Positions 34,847 through 43,563 of a DNA stretch of 64,000 bases are shown piece after piece (within the stretch, counting starts at the first letter, position 1; each line of letters opens with the position of its first letter). The stretch is from positions 1,174,846 through 1,238,845 of the forward strand of contig JAMPAK010000001.1 of assembly GCA_023667285.1 (NCBI GenBank). The letters are read 5' to 3'. Position numbers and translations under genes: made by a program. This stretch comes from Muribaculaceae bacterium. GTDB lineage: Bacteria > Bacteroidota > Bacteroidia > Bacteroidales > Muribaculaceae. The notes beneath the pieces are model-generated. The model did no database searches. It worked only from the letters and a program-made list of their open reading frames with translations, and was not told the origin of the DNA.

Positions 34847-34954
34847 ATGGCGCAAGGGACAGGTGGCACTATAGACCTCAGCATAGCCGCAATAGTGGCG
34901 ATAGGAATGCTTCTTGTCTTCTTATTTCCCGCCCCCGACAAGAAAAAACTCTGA
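34847..34954 (+). CDS. Possible small single-span membrane protein
   Basis: A 35-codon ORF with one hydrophobic span ('IDLSIAAIVAIGMLLVFLFP') and a basic tail ('DKKKL'), ending 20 bases before the TonB receptor stop. The frame stays open upstream into the repeat block, so it may be the tail of a decayed gene instead. No promoter was seen. The evidence is only the composition. Confidence 0.25.
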   Translation: MAQGTGGTIDLSIAAIVAIGMLLVFLFPAPDKKKL

Positions 34955-34974
34955 ACATGCACCGGCAGACGCTG

Positions 34975-37383
34975 TTAGAAGTCTATTGTGAGGCGGATGT
35001 TGAACTGGCGTCGGGTGAGGTAGTTGGGGACGGCGTATTGGATGTCGTTGACGTCTGTCACCCAGTAGTATGAGGCGACGTTTGAGATGTCAAGGAGGTT
35101 GAATATGTCTGCGCCGAGCCATACGCTTTTGAGTTTTGAGCCTATGCCGCTGCGTGTCTCACCTTCTTTGAGCGGGGAGAGGAGGGCGTATTGGAGTCCG
35201 ATGTCGACACGTTTGTAGGGTGGCATGCGGAAGTATCCCTGGTCTCGAGTGGAGCGTGGGGATGTGCTGGGAAGTCCCTGCATGAAGATGCCGCGCAGGG
35301 AGAATTTGAGTCGGGGGAATTTGGGGAAGTAGTCTGTGAAGAAGAGTCCGAGGCTGTAGGAGCGGTCTGTGGGGCGGGGCACTTTGACGCCGTGGAGATT
35401 CTCAGATGTCTTCATGAGGGAGAAGCTGAGCCATGAGTCGCTTCCGGGGACGAACTGTCCGAAGAGCTTGAGGTCGAGTCCGGTGGCGAAGCCTGATGAT
35501 TCATTCTTGCCGGTGTAGACGATCTTGAGGTTGTCAATCTCGTAAGGCACGAGGTCAGAGAGGGCTTTGTAGTAGACCTCGCCTGAGAGTTTGAAGGGTC
35601 GGCCCATGGCGCGGAATGTGTAGTCGGCTCCACCGATGAGATGGAATGACCGCTGGCTTTTGATGTCTTCGTTGAGGATGATTGTCTGGTTGCCCAGTTC
35701 GTCAGTGACGGGCATGCGGAATTCCTTGTAGAAGGGTGACTGGTAATATAGTCCGGTGGCTACGCGGAATGCCCAGCCCGCGGCGCGCTCGGGGATGAAT
35801 CCGAGGGACACGCGGGGGCTGAAAAGGGTCTCCTTGTTGAAGCTCCAGTGGCTGAGGCGCACACCGGCATTGAGTGTGAAGAATCCGGCTGATGTGGTGA
35901 ACTTCCAGGCGTCCTGAATCCATGCGGCAAAGCGTGTGGAGGAGACATCCTGATGAGAGTCGAGGTTATAGACAACTCTGAGCTGGTCAGGGAGGGCGGG
36001 GAGTGAGTAGCCGGCTGAGTCGCGGAGCTCCCACTCGCGTGTGCGGTCCATGATTTTCTCTCCCTGGATGGAGAGTCCATAGGAGAGGGTATGTTTCTGA
36101 TTTATGGCAGTCTGTCCCTTGAGGGCGAGAGCCATGACGGAGGCCTTGAGGCGGTTGCGGGCATGCTCATGATAGCGGCCGACGCCGAGCTCGCCACCCA
36201 CGTCGGATGTTCCGGCCTGGTCGAGCCAGTATTCGCCGGAGATGTCATAAGCCACAAGTTCGTTTGTGAGATAGCCAGAGCCGAGGAGCTGGAGGTTTGT
36301 GGATCTGTTGACACGATAGTCGAGTGAGAGGGCTCCGAAATATGTCTCGAAGCGGTCCTTCTCATGTCCATCGAAGTAGACGGTGAACTGCTTGGCATCG
36401 GTTGAAGTCCCGAAGGTTGTGGTGCGGTTCTGAGGGGTAAATTTATATCTATTGACCGAGATATTGCCGAGGATGGAGGCTGAGAGACGGTCAGAGAAGC
36501 GATAACTGATGGAGGTCTGATAGTCGAAGTAAGAGGGGTCATACTCCCCTTTTGTGTCCATGGAGCTGAGGAGGGATGAGTTTGTCTTGTAACGGAGGCC
36601 GTGGAGCTGGTTGAACTTCTTGCTCCCCTGCCCTATGGCAAGTGACCCGCCCATGAGGGAGCCTGAGACGGAGCCTTCGAAAGCCTCGGGGTGACGGTAG
36701 GTGATGTCGAGCACTGAGGACATCTTGTCGCCATACTCGGCTGGAAATCCGCCGGTGGAGAAGCCTACGGCGCCGACCATGTCAGGGTTTATGATGGAGA
36801 GTCCTTCCTGCTGGCCGGAGGTGATGAGGAGGGGGCGGTAGACCTCGATTCCATTGATGTAGACGGAGTTTTCATCGTATGAGCCACCTCTGACGGAGTA
36901 TTGTGAGGACATCTCGTTGGAGGCTGTGACGCCGGGCATGGTCTGGAGTATGGCCTCGACACTTCCACCAGAGGCATCAGGTGAGCGGCGTATGTTTGAG
37001 ACATCGAGACGCTCCACGGCGCCTGTCTGTTTCTTCAGTTCGGTCACCTCGACTTGCTGAAGCATCTCAGTGTCCAACTGAAGGGTGACGTTGAGGGTGA
37101 CGTCTGCGGCCGCGTCGATGAGCTGGCGCTTCACCTCGCGATAGCCTATACAGGAGAAAAATACGTTTATGGTGTCAGACTTGGCACATGAGAGGGAGTA
37201 GTCTCCCTCGAGGCTTGAGGTGACACCGATGGCTGTGCCGCCAATGCGGACAGTGGCAAACTCGACGGGCTGGTTCTGTGAGTCGGTGATCTTGCCGTGG
37301 ATCTTCACGGAGGCTGCCACGGCCGGGAACGCAGTCGAGAGGATGAGGAGAAGGGAGAGAAATATATGGCGCAATGCCTGCAT
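34975..37383 (-). CDS. TonB-dependent outer-membrane receptor
   Basis: An 802-aa receptor from the ATG at 37383: signal peptide ('LLLILSTAFPAVAA'), a carboxypeptidase-regulatory-like beta-sandwich (about 25-110), a plug domain ('ILQTMPGVTASNEMSSQYSV', 'VYINGIEVY') and a C-terminal barrel ending 'FNIRLTIDF'. It lacks the SusC signature and has no SusD partner, so it is more likely a siderophore, cofactor or peptide receptor; the ligand is unknown. The 35-codon upstream extension overlaps the preceding terminator and is rejected. Confidence 0.9.
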   Translation of the reverse strand: MQALRHIFLSLLLILSTAFPAVAASVKIHGKITDSQNQPVEFATVRIGGTAIGVTSSLEGDYSLSCAKSDTINVFFSCIGYREVKRQLIDAAADVTLNVTLQLDTEMLQQVEVTELKKQTGAVERLDVSNIRRSPDASGGSVEAILQTMPGVTASNEMSSQYSVRGGSYDENSVYINGIEVYRPLLITSGQQEGLSIINPDMVGAVGFSTGGFPAEYGDKMSSVLDITYRHPEAFEGSVSGSLMGGSLAIGQGSKKFNQLHGLRYKTNSSLLSSMDTKGEYDPSYFDYQTSISYRFSDRLSASILGNISVNRYKFTPQNRTTTFGTSTDAKQFTVYFDGHEKDRFETYFGALSLDYRVNRSTNLQLLGSGYLTNELVAYDISGEYWLDQAGTSDVGGELGVGRYHEHARNRLKASVMALALKGQTAINQKHTLSYGLSIQGEKIMDRTREWELRDSAGYSLPALPDQLRVVYNLDSHQDVSSTRFAAWIQDAWKFTTSAGFFTLNAGVRLSHWSFNKETLFSPRVSLGFIPERAAGWAFRVATGLYYQSPFYKEFRMPVTDELGNQTIILNEDIKSQRSFHLIGGADYTFRAMGRPFKLSGEVYYKALSDLVPYEIDNLKIVYTGKNESSGFATGLDLKLFGQFVPGSDSWLSFSLMKTSENLHGVKVPRPTDRSYSLGLFFTDYFPKFPRLKFSLRGIFMQGLPSTSPRSTRDQGYFRMPPYKRVDIGLQYALLSPLKEGETRSGIGSKLKSVWLGADIFNLLDISNVASYYWVTDVNDIQYAVPNYLTRRQFNIRLTIDF

Positions 37384-37443
37384 GACAATCGTTGGTTTAT
37401 TATTGATGAGTGAGAAGATATAATATATAAACGTATTGTCATG

Positions 37444-37480
37444 CAAAAAATTGCGGAGCGCTGTTGTGAGCGCTCCGCAA
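37444..37480 (-). terminator. Terminator of the surE-to-coiled-coil operon
   Basis: Perfect 12-base arms (37451-37462 and 37469-37480) with a 6-base loop are followed on the minus strand by TTTTTT. It lies 28 bases after the stop of the coiled-coil lipoprotein gene and separates it from the TonB receptor. Confidence 0.87.
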
Positions 37481-37507
37481 TATATCATAGTCAGGTGATG
37501 GCTGCGG

Positions 37508-38389
37508 TCAATCTACCTTAATGACAAGGAAGTTGGAGAGCTGCCAGAACTTGGCCGGATCGGTGATCTTGATGACCTTCTGACCGTTGACATCTACGAT
37601 TTGGTATGAGTCCTTGGGCTGTGAGGTCTTGATCTCGGCCTTGTCGCTGTGAGTGGCGATCTCTGAGAGAGTGCGCTTGTCGGCAGCGGTGAAGTATGCC
37701 ATGTCGAAATCGCCCTTCATGATTTTGGTCTTGCGCAGGAAACCGCTCTCGATGATGCCACGCTCCTTGAGTTCCTTGTTTGTGCCGATGGCATAGTAGC
37801 ATGTGTTGAGCTCGTTGACAGCGGCGGCTGCAGCCTCCTCGGCGGCCTTCTTGGCAGCCTCCTCGGCGGCGACGTCGGACTTGAGAGAGTCGACGCTGAC
37901 GTTGAGGTCGTTGACTGTGGTGGTGAGTTCCTCAATCTTGATGTTGGCGCTGGCAAGCTGGTTGGTGAGTGTTGCAATCTCGGTGGTCTGGTCGGCAATC
38001 TGGGCCTTGAGGTTAGAGATTGTGCGCTTGAGGGTAGAGTTCTCGCCACCTGTGGCCTCGAGTTTCTTCTCGAGCTCAGCGAGACGCTGGCGGCGCTCCT
38101 GTAGGGCCTGCTGGATGGCTATCATATCGTTGCGGATCTGTTCCTTTCGGGAGGTTGACTCACCAGAGAGGGTTCCCGGGGTTGAGATGATTTTCTCAAG
38201 GTCCTTGATCTGACTCATTCCGTCTGAGATGTCGTTGACAAGGACCAGTAGAGAGTCCTGAGTGGCGAGGGTCTCGCGGAGATCCCCTTTGAGCTGTTCG
38301 TTCTGTGCCTCTGACTCGCGAAGTTTGTCAGCATTACAACCCGTAAGAAGCGTAGCGGCCACGAGTGCCAATGTTGCAATCTTTTTCAT
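37508..38389 (-). CDS. Coiled-coil lipoprotein of unknown function
   Basis: A 293-aa predicted lipoprotein ('VAATLLTGCNADK' lipobox). Residues about 25-190 form a long coiled coil rich in Glu, Leu, Lys and Ala ('LAELEKKLEATGGENSTLKR'). A small globular C-terminal domain follows ('NTCYYAIGTNKELKERGIIE', 'DVNGQKVIKITDPAKFW'). The same layout occurs across Bacteroidales without a known function. A periplasmic envelope-spanning or scaffolding role is a guess. It is last in the surE operon, 38 bases after rsmI. Confidence 0.8.
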   Translation of the reverse strand: MKKIATLALVAATLLTGCNADKLRESEAQNEQLKGDLRETLATQDSLLVLVNDISDGMSQIKDLEKIISTPGTLSGESTSRKEQIRNDMIAIQQALQERRQRLAELEKKLEATGGENSTLKRTISNLKAQIADQTTEIATLTNQLASANIKIEELTTTVNDLNVSVDSLKSDVAAEEAAKKAAEEAAAAAVNELNTCYYAIGTNKELKERGIIESGFLRKTKIMKGDFDMAYFTAADKRTLSEIATHSDKAEIKTSQPKDSYQIVDVNGQKVIKITDPAKFWQLSNFLVIKVD

Positions 38390-38427
38390 AATAGTTGGCG
38401 TGAGTTTTGTGATATTTTCGTTGTTGA

Positions 38428-39135
38428 TTATTCTTTGTATTTGTTCTTGTGGGTTCGCGGACCTGACTCAGGAGCGCCCAGAATGATAACAATCTCCCCG
38501 CGCGGATTGTTTTCGGTGAAATAGGCGGCCAATTCGGCGAGGGATCCGCGCACGGTGGTGTCATGGATCTTAGAGATTTCCCTCGACACCGATGCCTGGC
38601 GCTCCGGGCCACACACATCGATGAGCTCGCTGAGAGTCTTGACCAGGCGTAGGGGTGACTCGTAGATGACAGATGTGCAGTCTGATGAGGCAATGGCCTC
38701 GAGGCGGGACCGTCGACCCTTCTTGGGGGGCAGGAAGCCCTCGAATGTGAAGCGGTCTGTGGGGAGCCCTGAGTTGACGAGGGCGGGGACAAATGCCGTT
38801 GGGCCGGGAAGGGTCTCCACGTCGATGCACTCGCGCCGGCACTCGCGGGTGAGGAGGAAGCCGGGGTCGCTGATGCCGGGGGTGCCTGCGTCAGATATGA
38901 GAGCCACGTCGTCGCCTGCGAGCAGTCTTTCGACGATGGGGCGCACGGTGGCATGCTCGTTGAACTTGTGGTGGCTGAGACATGGTGTCTGGATGTCGAA
39001 ATGGCGCAGGAGCACGGAGGATGTGCGCGTGTCCTCGGCATAGATGACGGAGACGCGCTTGAGGACCTCTATGGCTCTGGGGGTCATGTCGGCCATGTTA
39101 CCGACAGGGGTGGGGACTATGTAGAGTTTCGACAT
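38428..39135 (-). CDS. rsmI: 16S rRNA 2'-O-ribose C1402 methyltransferase
   Basis: Tetrapyrrole-methylase-fold enzyme modifying C1402 in the decoding centre. The 235-aa protein opens with 'LYIVPTPVGNMADMTPRA'. It contains 'VIYAEDTRTSSVLLRHF', 'ALISDAGTPGISDPGFLL', 'LPGPTAFVPALVNSGLPTD' and 'FLPPKKGRR', all RsmI signatures. It begins 11 bases after the hypothetical 189-aa gene. Confidence 0.95.
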   Translation of the reverse strand: MSKLYIVPTPVGNMADMTPRAIEVLKRVSVIYAEDTRTSSVLLRHFDIQTPCLSHHKFNEHATVRPIVERLLAGDDVALISDAGTPGISDPGFLLTRECRRECIDVETLPGPTAFVPALVNSGLPTDRFTFEGFLPPKKGRRSRLEAIASSDCTSVIYESPLRLVKTLSELIDVCGPERQASVSREISKIHDTTVRGSLAELAAYFTENNPRGEIVIILGAPESGPRTHKNKYKE

Positions 39136-39146
39136 GTGGGAGTTTG

Positions 39147-39716
39147 TCAGAAGTGGCGCTTGACGGTCTCCATGAATGACTTGACGTCATCGCTGTCAGG
39201 GTCCCAGCAGAGGTCGTCGTAGAAATATTCCTCAGCCTCGTCAAAGGATGACATGCCTGAGATGACCTCGAGGGTCTCCTCGAAGTCGGCCTCCGAACCA
39301 TGGAAGAGTTCACGACAGTATCGGAACTTGTCGTTGATGGTGAAGGCCTTGTAGATGTCGCGTGCTCGCTCGCGTGCGATGCGCTCATCGAGAGTCTCAG
39401 TCTTGGCCGCGGGAGTCGCCGGGGGCAACGGTGACTCGGGAACGGGAGCAGGCTCCGGGGTGTCAACGAATGGCTCTGCATCCTCTTCCTGCTCCATCTC
39501 GGCAGCGTCGGCTATGGCTTCAGGAGCGGGCTCGGGGGCAGAGGCAGGCTCGGCATAAGGGAGCTCCATCACTCCGGCCTGGAGGCGTGTCACCTTGTCG
39601 GCTAGTAGGTTAAGGAGGTCAGCGGGAGCATCCTGGCGGTTTTTGAGGAGAAAGAGGAGCCCCTCGGCCTCGAAGGCCAGGGAGAGAAGGGTGTCAATCT
39701 GGTTGTTCTGTTTCAT
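39147..39716 (-). CDS. Conserved acidic hypothetical protein
   Basis: A 189-aa protein I know only as a Bacteroidales hypothetical. An N-terminal helical segment ('IDTLLSLAFEAEGLLFLLKN') leads to a Pro/Glu/Ala-rich linker (about 60-115). A C-terminal domain holds 'KFRYCRELFHGSEADFEETL' and 'ISGMSSFDEAEEYFYDDL', a pattern also seen at the ends of other phylum proteins of this type. It is cytoplasmic by absence of a signal. Its 5' end overlaps the dacB 3' end by 23 bases, and rsmI follows. Confidence 0.75.
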   Translation of the reverse strand: MKQNNQIDTLLSLAFEAEGLLFLLKNRQDAPADLLNLLADKVTRLQAGVMELPYAEPASAPEPAPEAIADAAEMEQEEDAEPFVDTPEPAPVPESPLPPATPAAKTETLDERIARERARDIYKAFTINDKFRYCRELFHGSEADFEETLEVISGMSSFDEAEEYFYDDLCWDPDSDDVKSFMETVKRHF

Positions 39717-41073
39717 TCTGCAAACTTACACAAAAAGTGTCTAATAACAATCTTTGGATAGATTTTTTTAAGGCTGCGCGGGAGCAGGTGAAATCGTTGG
39801 CTATGAAAACGAGCAGGTGAGTGGGGCGACCCTCATCGTCGAAGAGGTAACCGCTGTATGACTGCACTCCTTTCATTGAGCCGGTCTTCATGGCCACGCG
39901 CCCCTCGAGGGGGGTGTCGACGAGGAAATTGCGCAGAGTGCCGTCGAAACCGGCGCGCGGGAAGAGGTCGAGGTAGTCAGAGCCAAACTCATCGCGGGTC
40001 ATGTATTTGTTTATCTCGCCGAGAAATCTGGCTGTGAGGCGATTGTCGCGCGAGAGGCCGCTGCCGTCCACGATGTTGACGCCATGGGCGCTGATTCCCG
40101 CAAGGGTCCAGACGGCCTCCTCCTCGCTGATGGCCTCGGCCCGGGAGCCGCCGGGGGTTATGACGCGGAGCATTCCCTCGGCCATGAGATTGTCAGAGCG
40201 GAACATGAGGCTGCGGAGGATGTCGCCAAACTGAGGGGAGAGATGGTTGTAGACCACGCGCTCTTCCCGGCCGGCGGGAGTGACGACATCGCCTCTCACT
40301 TCTATCCCGGCTCCAGTCAGGGCCATCTCGACCTCGGCCTGCATGGCCTTGGAGGGATAGGGGATGGCGAATTCGTCTGTGAGAGCGCGGCGGGTGTTGC
40401 CGGTGATGACAAATGTCTCTGAGCCGTCGCGGCGGTCTACTTTGACCTTGCGTCCTTTGCGCGACTTGCCGACGGAGAATTTGAGCCCAGGCACCTTTGG
40501 GGATGTCTCTCTGGAGGGGAGTCGGAGTGTGAATCGGTTGTCGCGGAAGTTGGCTCCCTGGAGCCTTGCGCCGTATGGCCAGATGATGTCCTCGGCCATG
40601 ACTCCGCGAGGTGTGGTGGCGTCTGTGAAGCGGCTCTCGTCGATGATGACGCGGCCGGTGATGGCTCGGATGCCGAGACGGGAGACGCCGGCCACGATGC
40701 TGTCGGCAAAGCCACGGGTCTCTGTGAAGAATCGCGACTCGATGGTGGGGTCGCCCATGGTGCGTACGACGATGTCGCCCTCAAGGATGCTGTCGGGTGT
40801 CAGTCGGCCTACGGCCACGACGGGTGTGGAAAATCGTTCTGAGACATCGGCGAGATTGAGGAGAGAGGCTGCCGTGACGGTCTTCATGACGGATGCGGGT
40901 GTGAGTGAGCGGTCTATGTTGGCGCTCACGACGTCTGTGCCCCAACGGAGGTCATGGATCCAGACAGCAGTGCGTGTGGTGTCGATTCCGGCTCCGGAGA
41001 GAGGGAATGAGAATATCGCTGTCCATGAGGCAGCGAACAGTGAGAGGAGCAGAGAGAGGATGCGTAGGGTCAT
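39694..41073 (-). CDS. dacB: D-alanyl-D-alanine carboxypeptidase/endopeptidase (PBP4 type)
   Basis: Exported peptidase S13 enzyme that trims or cleaves peptidoglycan cross-links. From the ATG at 41073 it has 459 aa. The signal is 'MTLRILSLLLSLFAASW'. The catalytic SxxK is Ser61-Lys64 ('PASVMKTV'), the SxN-like segment lies near 'SDNLMAEG', and 'KTG' is in 'VAMKTGSMKGV' near residue 397. The ORF could start 29 codons earlier, but that adds an Arg/Pro/His-rich stretch overlapping surE. It lies 8 bases after surE. Confidence 0.92.
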   Translation of the reverse strand: MTLRILSLLLSLFAASWTAIFSFPLSGAGIDTTRTAVWIHDLRWGTDVVSANIDRSLTPASVMKTVTAASLLNLADVSERFSTPVVAVGRLTPDSILEGDIVVRTMGDPTIESRFFTETRGFADSIVAGVSRLGIRAITGRVIIDESRFTDATTPRGVMAEDIIWPYGARLQGANFRDNRFTLRLPSRETSPKVPGLKFSVGKSRKGRKVKVDRRDGSETFVITGNTRRALTDEFAIPYPSKAMQAEVEMALTGAGIEVRGDVVTPAGREERVVYNHLSPQFGDILRSLMFRSDNLMAEGMLRVITPGGSRAEAISEEEAVWTLAGISAHGVNIVDGSGLSRDNRLTARFLGEINKYMTRDEFGSDYLDLFPRAGFDGTLRNFLVDTPLEGRVAMKTGSMKGVQSYSGYLFDDEGRPTHLLVFIANDFTCSRAALKKSIQRLLLDTFCVSLQNETEQPD

Positions 41074-41081
41074 CTTGGCTG

Positions 41082-41849
41082 TTATGAGAGGAGATTGCTG
41101 ACGGTGTCTATCATGTCGGGGGCGGTCTGGTCGGGCCTGATGGGGACAACGGATGCCCATCCGCGGGCCAGCCAGTATTCGTCTGTGTCAGAGGCGTCAG
41201 GCTCGGAGTTGTGATACTTGCCTGAGAGCCAATAGAAGGGCTTGCCGGAGGGACGTGCATAGTCGGCATATTCCTCGGTCCAGTGGCCACCGGCTGCGCG
41301 GACCACCTTGACTCCGGCGGGTTTGCAGTCCTTGGGGAAGTTGACGTTCAGGCATATCCCCCGTGGGAGGCCCTTGGCCATGACATTGGCAGTGATGGTG
41401 TGGACGAGGGGGAGGATGGGTGAGAAGTCGGCTGCGGGGCTGTGGCTGAGCAGGGAGAAGCCAATCGATGGGATGCCGAGTATGCATCCTTCCATGGCGG
41501 CCCCCATGGTGCCTGAGTAGATGTTGTTGACGGCGGCATTGGAGCCGTGGTTTATTCCTGACAGCAGGAGGTCGGGACGGCGGTCGAGGATGGCGTGGAT
41601 GGCTAATTTGACGCAGTCGACCGGAGTGCCGCTGACGCTGAAGACTTTTGCGTCTCCTATGGGTGCGTGTTGCTCGACGGTGAGAGGGCCGTCGGCTGTA
41701 AGGGCTGAAGACTTGGCGGACTGTGGTGTGGCGGGAGCGACCACAATCACGTCGCCCAGACGGGAGGCCACGCCGACTAGTTGGGCCAGCCCGCGGGCAT
41801 TGACACCATCGTCGTTAGTGACCAGTATGAGAGCTCGTTTTTCTGACAT
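41082..41849 (-). CDS. surE: 5'/3'-nucleotidase SurE
   Basis: Metal-dependent nucleoside monophosphatase, also active on short polyphosphate, involved in stationary-phase survival. The 255-aa form from the ATG at 41849 starts 'MSEKRALILVTNDDGVNARG' with the metal ligands Asp13 and Asp14. 'LSGINHGSNAAVNNIYSGT' is the second metal and loop motif. A minus-strand -7 box (CAAATTTA, 41879-41886) lies 30 bases upstream, supporting this start over the longer reading from 41879. It heads the operon with dacB, a hypothetical gene, rsmI and the coiled-coil lipoprotein. Confidence 0.95.
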   Translation of the reverse strand: MSEKRALILVTNDDGVNARGLAQLVGVASRLGDVIVVAPATPQSAKSSALTADGPLTVEQHAPIGDAKVFSVSGTPVDCVKLAIHAILDRRPDLLLSGINHGSNAAVNNIYSGTMGAAMEGCILGIPSIGFSLLSHSPAADFSPILPLVHTITANVMAKGLPRGICLNVNFPKDCKPAGVKVVRAAGGHWTEEYADYARPSGKPFYWLSGKYHNSEPDASDTDEYWLARGWASVVPIRPDQTAPDMIDTVSNLLS

Positions 41850-41981
41850 ATATTTATGGAAACTCGTGAATCTTTTCACAAATTTACAACAAATCCCTAA
41901 CTATTCGAGTCATGGTTTGTTGAAAATTTAGTACTTTTGACAAATTTTCAACGTCTAACCCTATAAACGGATTAAAACATC

Positions 41982-42410
41982 ATGCAGATACAACGTATCC
42001 AGTCTGTCTACATCTTCCTGGCAGTCATTGCCATGGCTATCTTCTTAATTGTCCCTTATGGAGAGATTGTGCATCTTGAGGGGGGTGCCACTGAACTTCT
42101 CTACACGATGCCTGAATATGGGGTGCTTATCCCGAGCGGCACGATTGTCATACTCCTGCTTGTGGGTCTTTTCATGTACAGGAATCTTCAGTTGCAGCGC
42201 ACGGTGATAGTCATCTCGCTGATGCTCACGCTTGCGGTGTGTGCGGTGGTGTGCTTCGCGCTATACAAGGTTGCGGCCGCTGAGGGGCTTGATGCCCACT
42301 TCACGATGTGGGATATTCTGCTTCCCATCACGGCGGTACTTGAGATTCTTGCGGTGTCCGGAATCAACAAGGACATGAAGCTGCTCCGCTCATATGACCG
42401 CCTGAGATAA
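41982..42410 (+). CDS. DUF4293 membrane protein
   Basis: A 142-aa integral membrane protein with four hydrophobic segments, beginning 'MQIQRIQSVYIFLAVIAMAI'. This start and the later 'DILLPITAVLEILAVSGINKD' match DUF4293, a Bacteroidota-only family. The function is unknown. TACTTTTG (41932-41939) lies 42 bases upstream, back-to-back with the surE promoter. Confidence 0.85.
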   Translation: MQIQRIQSVYIFLAVIAMAIFLIVPYGEIVHLEGGATELLYTMPEYGVLIPSGTIVILLLVGLFMYRNLQLQRTVIVISLMLTLAVCAVVCFALYKVAAAEGLDAHFTMWDILLPITAVLEILAVSGINKDMKLLRSYDRLR

Positions 42411-42432
42411 TTGGGGCTGAAAAAATAGCAGG

Positions 42433-42470
42433 ACGGGGATGTATCTGAATGCGGATACATCCCCGTTGGT
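42433..42470. terminator. Hairpin terminator between DUF4293 and mdh
   Basis: Perfect 13-base arms (42433-42445 and 42454-42466) with an 8-base loop. On the minus strand a T-run follows five bases later, so it chiefly serves mdh; it can also block readthrough from the left. Confidence 0.82.
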
Positions 42471-42490
42471 TATATACTTTAATCTATGGG

Positions 42491-43504
42491 TCAGCAGGTC
42501 TTGGCCTCGAGGTTGGGGTTGAGGGTGGCCCACTTGTCGATGGGTGGCATGACGCCCATGGCTATCACCTCGTCGCGGAGGGTGCAGAGGTGATGGTAGC
42601 TTTCATCGAGTTCCTTGTGCTCCTCGGGGGTGCCTTTGACGGGATGGACTGTGACGCCGTTCTTGTCGACGGTTGTCTCCATGGCCATCATGATGTGGTT
42701 GTACTCGCCGTTGTTGACATATGTTCCTACAGGCCATGTGAAGGGCTTTCCGCCCATTGCGGCTGCTATCATCTCGATTGAGAGGTATGCGGGGCTCTGG
42801 AATGATGAGCGTCCGCGGAGCTCGATGATGCGCTTGCCACCCTGGATGACTCGCTGCTTCATCTCTTCCCACTTCTGGCGCGGGAGTGCGTCGGAGCCGA
42901 TGAGCTGTGAGAGGGGCTGTCCGGCGACGGTGCATGTGCTGGCGAAGACTGCCATCTGCTCTCCGTGGCCGCCATAGGTGCGGGGTGTCTTGACCTCGTC
43001 GGCGGGGACGTTGAAGTATTTTGCGAGCTCGTTGCGCAGACGTGTGGAGTCGAGGGCTGCGAGTGTGGAGACCTGTGAGGGCTTGAGGCCGGAGTAGAGG
43101 AGGGTGATGAGTCCGGTGATGTCTGCGGGGTTGAAGATGATGACGATGTGCTTGACATCGGGGCAGTATGAGCGGACATCCTTGCCAAACTGCTCGGCGA
43201 TGGCGGCATTGCCCTTGAGGAGGTCTTCGCGGGTCATGCCTGCCTTGCGGGCGGCACCGCCTGAGTTGACTATGTACTTGGCTCCTGTGAGGGCTTCCTT
43301 GACGTCGGTGGTGTATGTGAGGTTGAGCCCCTCGAAGCCACACTGTTTCAGTTCCTCAGCCACACCCTCGAGGGCGGGGCCGTAGGGGTCATAGAGACAA
43401 ATATTGGGGGTCAGGCCCATCATGATGGCTGTCTGGGCCATGTTTGAACCAATCATACCGGCTGCGCCGACGATGACCAGTTTCTCATCTGTAAGATAGT
43501 TCAT
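42491..43504 (-). CDS. Malate dehydrogenase (lactate/malate family)
   Basis: NAD-dependent dehydrogenase interconverting malate and oxaloacetate in the reductive C4 branch leading to succinate. From the ATG at 43504 it is 337 aa. The nucleotide-binding loop is 'IVGAAGMIGSNMAQT' (11-25), the 'LDSTRLRNELA' segment carries substrate Arg, and 'YGGHGEQM' (about 175-182) carries the catalytic His. The longer reading adds 21 polar residues. It follows the Fe-alcohol dehydrogenase by 59 bases. Confidence 0.88.
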   Translation of the reverse strand: MNYLTDEKLVIVGAAGMIGSNMAQTAIMMGLTPNICLYDPYGPALEGVAEELKQCGFEGLNLTYTTDVKEALTGAKYIVNSGGAARKAGMTREDLLKGNAAIAEQFGKDVRSYCPDVKHIVIIFNPADITGLITLLYSGLKPSQVSTLAALDSTRLRNELAKYFNVPADEVKTPRTYGGHGEQMAVFASTCTVAGQPLSQLIGSDALPRQKWEEMKQRVIQGGKRIIELRGRSSFQSPAYLSIEMIAAAMGGKPFTWPVGTYVNNGEYNHIMMAMETTVDKNGVTVHPVKGTPEEHKELDESYHHLCTLRDEVIAMGVMPPIDKWATLNPNLEAKTC

Positions 43505-43563
43505 TGTATTTTCTTTAGGATTGATGATTCTTGAGATAACAACGTCTGTGGACCGGGTGGGGT

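Noticed and set aside
38334..39041. 235-aa minus-strand ORF rich in Ser/Pro/His
   Set aside because: Out-of-frame shadow of rsmI, same strand; the rsmI frame carries all family motifs.
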